Position numbers and translations under genes: made by a program
Source of the DNA: Gammaproteobacteria bacterium
GTDB taxonomy: Bacteria; Pseudomonadota; Gammaproteobacteria; Pseudomonadales; Azotimanducaceae
DNA: 64,000 nt
Assembly: GCA_009840545.1 (NCBI GenBank)
Contig: VXNM01000010.1
Span: forward strand, 1-64,000
Direction of reading: 5' to 3'
The notes under the pieces: model-generated
Told to the model about the DNA's origin: nothing
Database searches by the model: none
Seen by the model: only the letters and a program-made list of their open reading frames with translations
Shown here: positions 17,545-26,667 of the stretch, piece by piece
Numbering within the stretch: the first letter of the stretch is position 1
How the letters are laid out: each line of letters starts with the position of its first letter

Positions 17545-19737
17545 TTAACGCGCGCGTCTTTCGATGATTGACGCAATGTTGTCGCCAAACGAAGTTAGAC
17601 CTTTGAGTGACAACTCAAAATGCAACCCAGTTCGAGAACGCAAGTCCTCCCAATCAGCGAATCCATAACGCAAGGACTTTCGCCACAAGAATCTGAATGC
17701 AACACAACAACCTGAACGTTCAAATCCTGCATAGGACTCAACATGACGATCGTAAGTCCAGTCGTAGTTCCAGCGACCATAGATCGTCCACTTCTCGTTC
17801 AAGGAGATCTTTGCACTCAAAAATGACTGCAATAGGTCATCTGGTTGGTGATACCGAACCTGTCCAACAAAGTCGATTCCTTCTCGTCTATAGCGAACGG
17901 AAGAACCCGTAGCTTCTTGCGTCCATCTATCTGGTCTTATTAGATGGAATCCACTGGCAGAAAGTTCACTGCTAAGTCTCGTTTCGATATCGACTCCATA
18001 GCCTTCACTGGGCATCGAGAGAACTGTCGTGATACGAGTCTTCTCTCTTCGCGATGCGTTATCCATGAAACGTGCGACCAATGAAAGCGACAGTGCTTTC
18101 AACTCGCCAATTCTGTCGATTCCCGCACGCCGAAAAGGTTCAACCAATGTTCGAATACTCGTACTGGGCGGACCAGTGTCCCAATCCGGAAATCCTATTT
18201 GCTGAACTGCCGCTCTCCGGGCATAGACCAATCGCGGTTCAAGCAGGTGAGAGACAACTGTAGCATCCTTACGAGTTCGTTGTAGCCATAGTCCTGAGTC
18301 GAGCAGGAACGTAGTCGTTAAGCGGTCATCAAGTCGATATCCCGAAGAACGGTACCGAGTGAATGTTTTGATTGCTTTCAAACGACTGTAGCCCCATGTC
18401 CTTCTAAAGGGCAAACTGACGGAAAACTCTCCATGGCTTCGATCAAATTCACTCAAAGCCTCCGTTCCTTGCGACTCCATGCGAGCCCAATCTACTTTGA
18501 TAGTTGTTTTCAGAGCTCCCAGAGAATGGCCGCCACTCAATGTGACTTGCGGCAACTTTGCCACATGAGTTCCCCATTGTCGGAAAGGGTCGTACCTTTC
18601 CATCAAGATTCCGAGATCAATTTTGCGACCAATTCTCGAAATCCTCAAAACTCGAGACAGCCCTACGTGATTGAAATCGCCCGCTGATTCTCCGAAGTCT
18701 CGATAGAAGTCGGTGTCGCTTACCAGTGAGTAATCCACGTCCGCATTCCAGGAATTCCACAAGAAGTCACCTTTGGCGTCCAACAACCATCGCTCTTTAC
18801 TATCTTCCGTGTGCGCGGATGGTTCTCGTAAGAGACGATTGACGTATTTCTGGTACTGGTGATCCGATGGCAGAACAATTCCTACGAGCTTTGAGTTGGA
18901 TTGAGAATTTCTGTGACGAAACTCAATCTCCATTGTGTGATTGCGTTTAGTGGAGAGCCTTGGCGTCAAGGTAAGGTCATAGTTTGGTGCCAGATTGAAG
19001 TAAACAGGCAGACCAAGTTCAAAACCAAGCAAACTACTGTTCTCGAATTCAGGCAACAGCAGTCCACTGGTTCGACTTTGCACTATTGGAAAGCGTGCGT
19101 AGGGTACGTACAGCAACGGAACTCTTCCTAACCTGAGACTCACTCCCTTAGCAACGGCAATGTTCTCGTCGCGATCGACCCGCAACTGATTGGTCATCAG
19201 AGACCATGAGTTGTTATTGGGCGGGCACTGAGTTATTAGTGCGCCCGACAATTCAATTGAATTGGCACTAGCTTGTAGCGAGACGGCGTGTCCACGGTAC
19301 CGTTCTGCCAGCATCACAAATTCAGCATCTTGAATATCAACCGATTCGGACTCGACTCCAATATTGCTTCGGGCTACGCGAACGGCAATGTCACTCGATA
19401 CGATCTCGGCCCCTTGTGGAGTCTTGAAAATCCCCTCTTCTGTATTGAGATCTACGGACGGAGCCTCAAGCGTCTGACCATCTCGCTGAATCACAACATT
19501 TCCGACGACTTGTCCTGTCCCATCTAGGTCGAGTCGCACTCTGTCCGCCAACAATCTTGTGCTTTCTGAAGAATCTTTACTACTTTCCGGAACAACGACG
19601 TAGCTCCCTCCACAACTGCTCTGAGGGTCGTCGTTATGCCAAAGTTCTTCAGCAAGAGTGGTTTCCCCGCTGACGTTACCTGCGTTTAGAAATAAAGCAA
19701 GCAGCACTGATAGTTGAGGGAGACAAAGGCGAAGCAT
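17545..19737 (-). CDS. lptD: LPS-assembly outer-membrane protein LptD
   Basis: Forms the beta-barrel of the LptDE complex that inserts lipopolysaccharide in the outer leaflet. From the ATG at 19737 the 730-residue product begins with a signal peptide (MLRLCLPQLSVLLALFLNAG), then an OstA/LptA-like jellyroll (RVRLDLDGTGQVVGNVVIQRD), then the barrel. All four cysteines of the E. coli disulfide switch have counterparts: one near the mature N-terminus (SSCGG), one in ITQCPPNNNSW, and the adjacent pair GCCVAFRF at the C-terminus. A GTG 36 codons upstream (19845) would put the hydrophobic segment too deep. Divergent from amgK-murU across about 130 bases that must hold both promoters. lptE is not in the window. 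Confidence 0.95.
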   Translation of the reverse strand: MLRLCLPQLSVLLALFLNAGNVSGETTLAEELWHNDDPQSSCGGSYVVVPESSKDSSESTRLLADRVRLDLDGTGQVVGNVVIQRDGQTLEAPSVDLNTEEGIFKTPQGAEIVSSDIAVRVARSNIGVESESVDIQDAEFVMLAERYRGHAVSLQASANSIELSGALITQCPPNNNSWSLMTNQLRVDRDENIAVAKGVSLRLGRVPLLYVPYARFPIVQSRTSGLLLPEFENSSLLGFELGLPVYFNLAPNYDLTLTPRLSTKRNHTMEIEFRHRNSQSNSKLVGIVLPSDHQYQKYVNRLLREPSAHTEDSKERWLLDAKGDFLWNSWNADVDYSLVSDTDFYRDFGESAGDFNHVGLSRVLRISRIGRKIDLGILMERYDPFRQWGTHVAKLPQVTLSGGHSLGALKTTIKVDWARMESQGTEALSEFDRSHGEFSVSLPFRRTWGYSRLKAIKTFTRYRSSGYRLDDRLTTTFLLDSGLWLQRTRKDATVVSHLLEPRLVYARRAAVQQIGFPDWDTGPPSTSIRTLVEPFRRAGIDRIGELKALSLSLVARFMDNASRREKTRITTVLSMPSEGYGVDIETRLSSELSASGFHLIRPDRWTQEATGSSVRYRREGIDFVGQVRYHQPDDLLQSFLSAKISLNEKWTIYGRWNYDWTYDRHVESYAGFERSGCCVAFRFLWRKSLRYGFADWEDLRSRTGLHFELSLKGLTSFGDNIASIIERRAR

Positions 19738-19865
19738 TTGACTGATCGTGAATCTTGTGGCGAAAGTGGCTCTGTCTGTAATAGTGCTTGATTCGTTCTG
19801 AATGGACTGGTTAGTCAGGAAGGTGCTAGACAATTGTGACAGCACCTAGAGCATATACTTCCAAT

Positions 19866-20858
19866 ATGACGTGTTCAATGAAACCCGAACTTATCGCTTG
19901 GGCCTCGGAACACTTCGAGCTAGAAGCCTGCCAGGTCGAACAACTTCCTGTGGAAGCAAGTACGCGAAAGTTCTGGCGGTGCTCCAACGAATCTGAATCC
20001 TGGATTCTCATGGATTCCCCTCCTGCCACGGAAAACAACGAGCAGTTTGTCACATTATCTGATGTTTTCCTTAAGGCGAAAGTTCCTGTGCCGCGAGTAA
20101 TCGCTTGCGATCTCTTTAAAGGCTTCTTGGTCGTTTCAGACGTAGGCAAGAGATCCTTTCTTACGTCATATCGAGAAGGCACGATAGCCCAACCGCTAAA
20201 AGTCGCAGTCGAGACGATCCTAAATATTCAGACCATCGATGATCCAGCAATACCTTCTTACACCAAAGAGAGACTTCACGACGAATTGCAAATCTTTCGT
20301 GAATTCATCTGCGAGGCCATTCTTGGTACAGTCGATCAGGTGTTTCAGAGCGCGGCTCCTGTTTTGGTGAACCAAATCGACATGTTGCCCACTGTAACTG
20401 TGCACCGGGACTTTCACTGCATGAATCTGCTATATCTTGATCGATACCCCTACATCGGAGTCGTTGACTTTCAGGATGCGTTACGTGGACCCATTAGTTA
20501 TGACCTTGCGTCGTTACTGTTCGACTGCTATTGGAATCACTCTATCGCATCATTTGAATCAGCTCTGACGAAGTACTTGTACAGCGCGGAAAAGCTTGAT
20601 ATTCCGACCGTCAATTCCCGTTCACAACTTGCAGAGGCAATAAAGTTCACGGCGATACAAAGGCTCTTAAAGGCAGCTGGCATTTTCGTCAGACTTTGGA
20701 TGACTAAGAGTCAGATCACTCACATTCCGCACGTTCTTCCCACTTTGAACAAAGCTCAGTCACTTTGCAGTCAAGTACGGCACTTGAGCGAACTGGGGTC
20801 TTGGCTTCGGGAAGGCGTAATTCCTGGAGTTTCTCGAAGACTTGAGTCTGTGACTTGA
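19866..20858 (+). CDS. amgK: N-acetylmuramate/N-acetylglucosamine kinase AmgK
   Basis: An aminoglycoside-phosphotransferase-fold kinase of 330 residues. The Brenner motif HRDFHCMNLL and the metal-binding GVVDFQDALRGP mark the active site; YDLASLLFDCYW follows as in the family. In Pseudomonas, AmgK phosphorylates C1 of MurNAc and GlcNAc, and MurU then makes UDP-MurNAc, a recycling route that bypasses MurA and gives intrinsic fosfomycin tolerance. The assignment rests on sequence, on the partner murU overlapping its stop codon, and on the divergent lptD, the same arrangement as in Pseudomonas. The ATG at 19866 is preferred; 19878 is also possible. Confidence 0.9.
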   Translation: MTCSMKPELIAWASEHFELEACQVEQLPVEASTRKFWRCSNESESWILMDSPPATENNEQFVTLSDVFLKAKVPVPRVIACDLFKGFLVVSDVGKRSFLTSYREGTIAQPLKVAVETILNIQTIDDPAIPSYTKERLHDELQIFREFICEAILGTVDQVFQSAAPVLVNQIDMLPTVTVHRDFHCMNLLYLDRYPYIGVVDFQDALRGPISYDLASLLFDCYWNHSIASFESALTKYLYSAEKLDIPTVNSRSQLAEAIKFTAIQRLLKAAGIFVRLWMTKSQITHIPHVLPTLNKAQSLCSQVRHLSELGSWLREGVIPGVSRRLESVT

Positions 20859-21523
20859 AAGCCATGATCCTTGCAGCAGGTAAAGGAACACGCCTGCTAC
20901 CGCTCACTGAGAAGATTCCAAAACCTATGATCCTCATCAATAGCGAACCATTGATAGTCCACCAGATTCGGTGGTTGAGACGTGCGGGGATAGAAGACAT
21001 TGTCGTGAATGTACACCACCTCGCGGATCAGATCGAATCCTATCTAGGTTCTGGTCGTCACTTGGGTGTACGGATAACACTCAGCCGAGAGACCCAACTA
21101 CTAGAGACCGGTGGCGGCATCGCAAATGCATTGAAGTACCTTGGAAGTGATCCTTTTGTCGTTCTGAATGGCGATGTCTGGACCAATTATCAGTTTCGTC
21201 TTCTGGCCCAATTAACTACAGACTTTGCACACTTGGTGCTGCGACCAGTAGGTGCAGAGTCGTGCAGTAGGGACTTTGCCTTGAATGACAAGATTGTCAG
21301 TCGAAGTCAGGATCGAGCCAACCACACGCATACATTCTGTGGTATTTCACTCCTGCATCCCCGAATCTTTGAAGTTGGTCGTAAAGAAGCATTTTCGTTA
21401 ACTCGCGATCTGTTGTTTTCGTTGGCAAGTGAGAGCAAAGTTACCGGAGAGTCTTTCGCTGGAACATGGGTGGACATCGGCTCTCCGCAGGGCTTAAAGA
21501 GGGTTCGTTTTCTAACCGCCTAA
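20855..21523 (+). CDS. murU: N-acetylmuramate-1-phosphate uridylyltransferase MurU
   Basis: A 222-residue nucleotidyltransferase. MILAAGKGTRLLPLT with the following KIPKPMI is the nucleotide-binding signature; ETGGGIANAL and VLNGDVWTN hold the sugar- and metal-binding residues; GTWVDIGSPQGL is the usual ending. It converts MurNAc-1-phosphate and UTP to UDP-MurNAc, after AmgK. The start is a TTG at 20855 that overlaps the amgK stop (TTGA), so the two are translationally coupled; the ATG at 20864 would shorten the conserved N-terminal strand. Confidence 0.9.
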   Translation: MKAMILAAGKGTRLLPLTEKIPKPMILINSEPLIVHQIRWLRRAGIEDIVVNVHHLADQIESYLGSGRHLGVRITLSRETQLLETGGGIANALKYLGSDPFVVLNGDVWTNYQFRLLAQLTTDFAHLVLRPVGAESCSRDFALNDKIVSRSQDRANHTHTFCGISLLHPRIFEVGRKEAFSLTRDLLFSLASESKVTGESFAGTWVDIGSPQGLKRVRFLTA

Positions 21524-21623
21524 GATTGGAATTACAAACTCCTCCGAATGGAAAGTAACAATGTGAGTTGATTCTCTCAGCTAGAATCGAACGTACATCC
21601 AACTTGACTCTCCACTAGTGACT

Positions 21624-24476
21624 ATGGGATATTCCGGCGACTATACAGTTCGTCTTGACACGCAATTCTCAGATTTAGAAATTGTCGGCGGAAAAGGAAA
21701 ATCTCTGGCTGTCTTGGCCCGAAATGGATTCCGTGTCCCTCTCGGTTTTCACGTAACGACTGTTGCATACAAGAAGGTTGTCCAGCAAAACGGCCTACAG
21801 GACCAGATTCTGCAGCTTGCCAAACCTGAGTTCAAAGACGGAGTCGTATCGTTCGAACGCGCCTCGCGACAGATTGCCGAATTGTTCTCCACACTAGTGC
21901 TTCCTGTGGAAATTGAGTCTGAAGTATTGACCGCCTACAAGGAAGTTGGAGACTCAGATTGTCCAGTTGCAGTACGTTCTTCTGCCAACGCTGAAGATCT
22001 TCCCGATTTGTCGTTCGCCGGTCAACAAGAAACATTCCTCAATGTAGTGGGAAATGAACAGATTCTGAGAGCAATACAGAGGTGTTGGACTTCTCTGTGG
22101 ACACCGCAAGCCCTCAGCTATAGGCACCAAAACGGTATCGAACAAGGCTCGGTGGCAATGGCAGTAGTGGTGCAAGAGATGGTTCCATCCGAAGTTTCCG
22201 GAATTGTGTTCACGGCCAATCCCGCTACGGGGGAACGCAGTGAGGTCGTTCTAAATTCGAGCTATGGTCTAGGTGAAGCTGTCGTTGGCGGGCAGGTTAC
22301 ACCGGACACCTTCATCATTGATCGTGATTCAGGTGAGGTGAGACAGTCCGAAATCGGCCCCAAAGCAATGCAAATCGTTCCCTCCGCAGCGGGAGGAACA
22401 CAGACCCTAGACGTCAATGATGCGAATCGACAAGAACTTTCCTTGACTCCGTCGCAATGCCGAGAGCTTCTTGATACAGCTCTAAATGTGGAACGGCTTC
22501 ACAACGATGTGCCACAAGACATCGAATGGGCGATCTCGGAAGATCGACTCTACATCTTGCAGTCGCGACCAATCACCAACCTACCCGTTCAACCTATTGA
22601 ATTGAGCTGGGAAGTTCCCGCTCCTGCGGTGTATGCCTCAAGACGTCAAATCGTCGAGAACATGCCCGATCCTATCTGTCCACTATTCGAGGAGCTCTAT
22701 CTAACTAAAGGGCTGGAGTCGCCAAGAAAGGGCAAGAGCTTGATGGTCGGAGGTGGCCCGATGTTCATCGCAATCAATGGTTACGCCTATCAAAGGTTTG
22801 ACTTTGAGATGGTGCATCAACAAGCCGCCGAAAAAGGTCTCCTTGAAACAACCGAGCAGGACATCGACGCAGCAGAGATTCGAGCTGAGGAAAAGGTTCG
22901 AAAGGAGAGCGCTCGCGCAAAGAAAATCCCGACTGTAGAGGAAATTCGCGCGCAGCAAGAACGCGATCTTGACTTGCGCAAGCGCGATGTGGAGCGATTT
23001 CGAGACGATCTTAGTGACGCAGCTAAGAAAGAGTTCGACGATTGGCTCGAATGCCAGACATCTGATATTGCTCGTCGTCTGACGATGCCTGAGAGCAAGA
23101 ACCCAACTTATGTCGCTTTCAACAACACAGAGTGGAACAACCGACAGATTGGTGAGTGGTTTGAAACGACCCGACCAAGGCTACTTGGCATCAAGGAAAA
23201 GTGGAGCAAGATCGATGTGACTACAGCCTCTGACGATGTGTTGCTCGAAGGCATTACAGAAATGGGGATTGAGGAAGGCTATTACTGGTCAAGCAACTCA
23301 AGCCACACATTTGGTGTAGCCAAGTCGACGGATGACCAATTGCAGTGCTTCTTGAGAGAGACGCTGCCTGACAAGCACTTCATCAGTGGTCAGTTCTTGT
23401 CGGGGATAGAGTCCAAAACTATGCAAGCAAATGCCGACCTGTTTGAAGTTGCGAAGAAAATTCGATCGAACGAACAGCTTAGCCACGCCGTGCTCACTAC
23501 ACCATCTAGGTTCCTGCTCCGTATCTTGAAAGAGCGAGACGACAGCCAGGAATTACTCGATGGAATCAGTGACTATCTCAACACTTACGGGCACCAAGGA
23601 TATAGCATGGATTTCATCGAGCCCACCCAACTTGAAGAGCCAGCAGGCTTGTTTGCAACACTCCGAGCGATGGTTCAAGACTCGCAATACGATCCCAAGA
23701 ATCAAGATGAACGAGCGACTAGAACACGGAGCCAGAAGCTTCAAGAGATCACGGAAAATCTGAGTGGTTTGGAGTACTGGCAATTTAGGTTCAGGCTGTG
23801 GTTAGCTCGGAAGTACAACCATATGCGAGAGGAGGTTGCGTTCTTGTTCGGCTATACATGGTCGGTACTCCGACCAATGGTGTTCGAGTTGGGAAGTAGA
23901 CTGGAATCTGCAGGAACACTGAAACAAAGAGGAGGTGCTTTCTTCCTAACCACAGCTGAACTTCAACAAGCTATTGACGCCCGAAAAAAGAACGAGGCTT
24001 TGCCACACCTCGGGGAACAAGCGGAATTGATGCGCGAACTGAGAGAAGCACGAAAGCGGCATCATCCACCGGGTACACTGCCGAAGCAAGCGAGTCAAAT
24101 TGACGGAATTGCATTCAAGGAAACTCAAATCCTCAACGACGAGTCGTCTGAAACGATGCGGGGGTTTCCCGTGAGTTCCGGCCGAATCACCGCCCCCGCA
24201 AGTGTCATAACCGGAGCTTCCGAATTCGACAAGATGGTGCCCGGAACCATATTGGTTAGCCCCCTGACGACACCTGCTTGGACTCAGCTATTTGCTCATG
24301 CAGCAGGACTGGTAACCGATGTCGGAAGCATCTTGGCACATGGATCCATCGTGGCACGGGAATATGGAATACCTGCAGTACTTGGAGTGGGTAACGGAAC
24401 TATTCGCATCAAACATGGGCAAGAGATAACTATCGATGGAGACGTGGGCACTGTCGAATTGCACCCACCTAAGTAA
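21624..24476 (+). CDS. PEP-synthase-like phosphotransferase, related to rifampicin phosphotransferase
   Basis: A 950-residue protein in three parts. Residues 10-330 are a PPDK/PEP-synthase ATP-grasp domain (VGGKGKSLAVLARNGF; VRSSANAEDLPDLSFAGQQ; VSGIVFTANPATGER; DIEWAISEDRLYILQSRP). Residues about 340-845 are a divergent helical middle. The C-terminal phosphohistidine domain has ILAHGSIVAREYGIPAV with the catalytic His near 906. This order matches rifampicin phosphotransferases, which move the beta-phosphate of ATP onto the substrate through that His, and the SHG/AHG-type His motif resembles them more than PEP synthase. The middle, which sets substrate choice, is not close enough to name the substrate. 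The gene stands alone. The GTG at 21618 is an alternative start. Confidence 0.75.
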   Translation: MGYSGDYTVRLDTQFSDLEIVGGKGKSLAVLARNGFRVPLGFHVTTVAYKKVVQQNGLQDQILQLAKPEFKDGVVSFERASRQIAELFSTLVLPVEIESEVLTAYKEVGDSDCPVAVRSSANAEDLPDLSFAGQQETFLNVVGNEQILRAIQRCWTSLWTPQALSYRHQNGIEQGSVAMAVVVQEMVPSEVSGIVFTANPATGERSEVVLNSSYGLGEAVVGGQVTPDTFIIDRDSGEVRQSEIGPKAMQIVPSAAGGTQTLDVNDANRQELSLTPSQCRELLDTALNVERLHNDVPQDIEWAISEDRLYILQSRPITNLPVQPIELSWEVPAPAVYASRRQIVENMPDPICPLFEELYLTKGLESPRKGKSLMVGGGPMFIAINGYAYQRFDFEMVHQQAAEKGLLETTEQDIDAAEIRAEEKVRKESARAKKIPTVEEIRAQQERDLDLRKRDVERFRDDLSDAAKKEFDDWLECQTSDIARRLTMPESKNPTYVAFNNTEWNNRQIGEWFETTRPRLLGIKEKWSKIDVTTASDDVLLEGITEMGIEEGYYWSSNSSHTFGVAKSTDDQLQCFLRETLPDKHFISGQFLSGIESKTMQANADLFEVAKKIRSNEQLSHAVLTTPSRFLLRILKERDDSQELLDGISDYLNTYGHQGYSMDFIEPTQLEEPAGLFATLRAMVQDSQYDPKNQDERATRTRSQKLQEITENLSGLEYWQFRFRLWLARKYNHMREEVAFLFGYTWSVLRPMVFELGSRLESAGTLKQRGGAFFLTTAELQQAIDARKKNEALPHLGEQAELMRELREARKRHHPPGTLPKQASQIDGIAFKETQILNDESSETMRGFPVSSGRITAPASVITGASEFDKMVPGTILVSPLTTPAWTQLFAHAAGLVTDVGSILAHGSIVAREYGIPAVLGVGNGTIRIKHGQEITIDGDVGTVELHPPK

Positions 24477-24693
24477 ATTCCGCTTAACTTGTGCCCAGTA
24501 TCCCAGCGCAGGGCTAATTAAGACAGCTGGCGACAGAAAATGTCCTCCAACCAATCCTTACTCCCTTGAAATCCGCAAAATCGACCCCATTACATAGACA
24601 GTCCAAATCCATTGACAAAACACCATTAACAACCTCGATAGTTCAACATCTGGATTCCAGGGGCGGACGGCAACGGCCATAAAGAGAGCCTTC

Positions 24694-24900
24694 TTGCGTA
24701 CGCGTACTTATCTCCTTGTCGCCTTGCTCGGATCGCTATCCACTTGGATAGTGAAGTCCACGGCTAGCGCTAGTGCAGTCGGAGTCGGTGCTCTGTGCGT
24801 TCTGATACCGATATATTTTGTCGCCTATCCCTTGCTTTGTGTTCTTGTCACTATAGTGATCGAATATCGGTCTTTGAACAGGAATACTGCTAGCGACTAA
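24694..24900 (+). CDS. Possible small two-span membrane protein
   Basis: A 68-residue frame from a TTG at 24694, with AGAGAG a few bases upstream. It has two hydrophobic segments (about 6-30 and 32-56) and a short charged end (EYRSLNRNTASD). No family recognised. It lies in the 575-base gap after the phosphotransferase-like gene, where nothing else is visible. Composition is the only support, so it may be chance. Confidence 0.3.
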   Translation: MRTRTYLLVALLGSLSTWIVKSTASASAVGVGALCVLIPIYFVAYPLLCVLVTIVIEYRSLNRNTASD

Positions 24901-25050
24901 TAGTGCGGTTCCGAAGAAACTCAGCCTGCACGGGAGTGACATCTTCTACTCGTTGGGAGCTAAGTCCAAGTAAACCCATCCTCCTCCCAAATGGCTATGC
25001 AGGTTGATTGAGTATATGTTCCCTGTAGCACCTACTCGAGCTTGCAGTCC

Positions 25051-25902
25051 CTAGCGTAGCGACTCCGTCAGTGGCGGATGGTGAATGATCTGCACCTGAG
25101 TTTCGTCCGGATCCAATACGTAGCAACTTCGTGAGCCATCACGGTGTGTCTTTGGCTCTGCGGCAATGGACACATGATGGTCTTTGAGAAATTGGTACCA
25201 AGCATCCACTTGGCTCTCGCTCGAAACGACAAAGCCTATGTGGTCAAGTCGAGAATCAACAGAACTCTCGTTGGAACTGCGTCGATGAATAGCAAGATTG
25301 TCTTTTCCAGAGGAGAGATACACGTTGTCTGCATCTGGTTCCCATTCGATGTCCATACCCATTAGTTCTGTATAAAACTCTCGAGTTTCTTCATAGCGAG
25401 ACGAAAGCAGAGCTACATGGTGCATCCCGAGTGTAGATTCCGGTCTCAATATCTCGCTTGAATGTTTAGCAGACTCGTTCTCACCTCGCGAGACGATGGT
25501 CCAATCATGAGAGATTTCGACTCCAGCACGTTTCATCAAAATTGACGCTGAACAGTATTTCTCGGCACTGAGTTCGACGGCGCGGCTCACCTTGCTGTCA
25601 GACAGTTTTTCTCCCATTAGCTCGAAGTGAATGTGTATTTGTCGAAAGACCTTGGGATCAGCATCTTCTCTCTCTGCAGTTATAGTCGTACGGCAAGAAT
25701 GAATCAAACAGCGAGCCTTACGAAGGATGTGCATGACATCAACCGAGGTGCATCCTCCAATTCCCATAAGCATCAATTCCATCGGACGAATACCGCGACT
25801 TCTACCGCCAATGTCTGGCGGTCCATCAATTTCCACCGGGAATCCACTAGGACCCTTCGCCGAAAAATGGACTCCTTCTTTCCACAGGTACTCAACCTTC
25901 AT
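25051..25902 (-). CDS. OsmC-like domain fused to a glyoxalase/VOC domain
   Basis: A 283-residue fusion. Residues 1-138 are an OsmC/Ohr-type protein with the two conserved cysteines in GGCTSVDVM (Cys51) and KYCSAS (Cys117), the pair that reduces organic hydroperoxides in this superfamily. Residues 157-278 are a vicinal-oxygen-chelate domain with candidate metal ligands in MHHVALLSSRYEETREFY (His161/162), LDHIGFVV (His221) and DPDETQVQII (Glu267). A hydrophilic linker of about 18 residues joins them. OsmC and VOC proteins are normally separate, so the fusion hints at combined handling of reactive electrophiles or peroxides. It is a lone gene. Confidence 0.85.
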   Translation of the reverse strand: MKVEYLWKEGVHFSAKGPSGFPVEIDGPPDIGGRSRGIRPMELMLMGIGGCTSVDVMHILRKARCLIHSCRTTITAEREDADPKVFRQIHIHFELMGEKLSDSKVSRAVELSAEKYCSASILMKRAGVEISHDWTIVSRGENESAKHSSEILRPESTLGMHHVALLSSRYEETREFYTELMGMDIEWEPDADNVYLSSGKDNLAIHRRSSNESSVDSRLDHIGFVVSSESQVDAWYQFLKDHHVSIAAEPKTHRDGSRSCYVLDPDETQVQIIHHPPLTESLR

Positions 25903-26173
25903 AACACCGCAACTTTTCGGTCTTTACGAGAACTCGATTGTAGTGGGGCAATGGATGAGTGGACTCCGGCTGCAAACTATCTGCATTTCGAGCGGGTAAC
26001 ATCGCAACTCAGTCAATAGAATCTAAACTCCATTGATTGACATGAGAATTAGGAAAGATCTACACGAGGGAACGGGACTGGAGAACTATGAAACCACTCA
26101 ACAACCTTGATCAGCGACTAAATCTCTAAATTCGTCAAGAACACAACCAATTCCAACCAAACGGAGACTGAAC

Positions 26174-26650
26174 ATGGGGTTTGCACTTACAACGATGTCA
26201 TTGACTAGCACGGCTTTCGCCAGCGGTTCCCGGATTCCCAAGGAACACACCGGTGAAGGACCCGATACATCGCCGAGTCTTGCATGGGACGATGTACCCG
26301 AGGGAACCAAGTCGTTCGCGATAGTTTGCCACGATCCAGACGCACCTTTGCTTACTCCCGAAGCGTATGGATATGTCCATTGGGTGTTGTACGGAATTCC
26401 AGGATCAGTTCGCAATCTTCCCGAAGACTCATCGGACTTTACAAAGGGAAGCAATGACTTTGGCAATCTTGGATATGGCGGGCCGATGCCCCCTCCTGGA
26501 CACGGAGTGCATCAGTACTACTTCTGGGTATTCGCTTTAAACGAAGAACTCAGTCTTCCTGAAGGACTGACGATGCTAGAACTATTCAAAGCGATCGAAC
26601 CTTCGGTAATCGGAATGAATCGATTGGTAGGAACTTACGAGAGAAACTGA
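26174..26650 (+). CDS. YbhB/YbcL-type PEBP (Raf kinase inhibitor-like) protein
   Basis: A 158-residue phosphatidylethanolamine-binding-like protein. The family signatures are FAIVCHDPDAP and YVHWVLYGIP, followed by GYGGPMPPPGHGVHQYYFWVFAL. The anion-binding pocket residues (the Asp-Pro-Asp and the His of the GHGVH stretch) are present. GGAG lies seven bases before the ATG at 26174. The first residues (MGFALTTMSLTSTAFASGS) are the normal N-terminal strand of cytoplasmic YbhB-like proteins, not a signal peptide. The physiological ligand of bacterial members is not settled. Confidence 0.9.
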   Translation: MGFALTTMSLTSTAFASGSRIPKEHTGEGPDTSPSLAWDDVPEGTKSFAIVCHDPDAPLLTPEAYGYVHWVLYGIPGSVRNLPEDSSDFTKGSNDFGNLGYGGPMPPPGHGVHQYYFWVFALNEELSLPEGLTMLELFKAIEPSVIGMNRLVGTYERN

Positions 26651-26667
26651 GGTGTTTCCCTAGCGGA

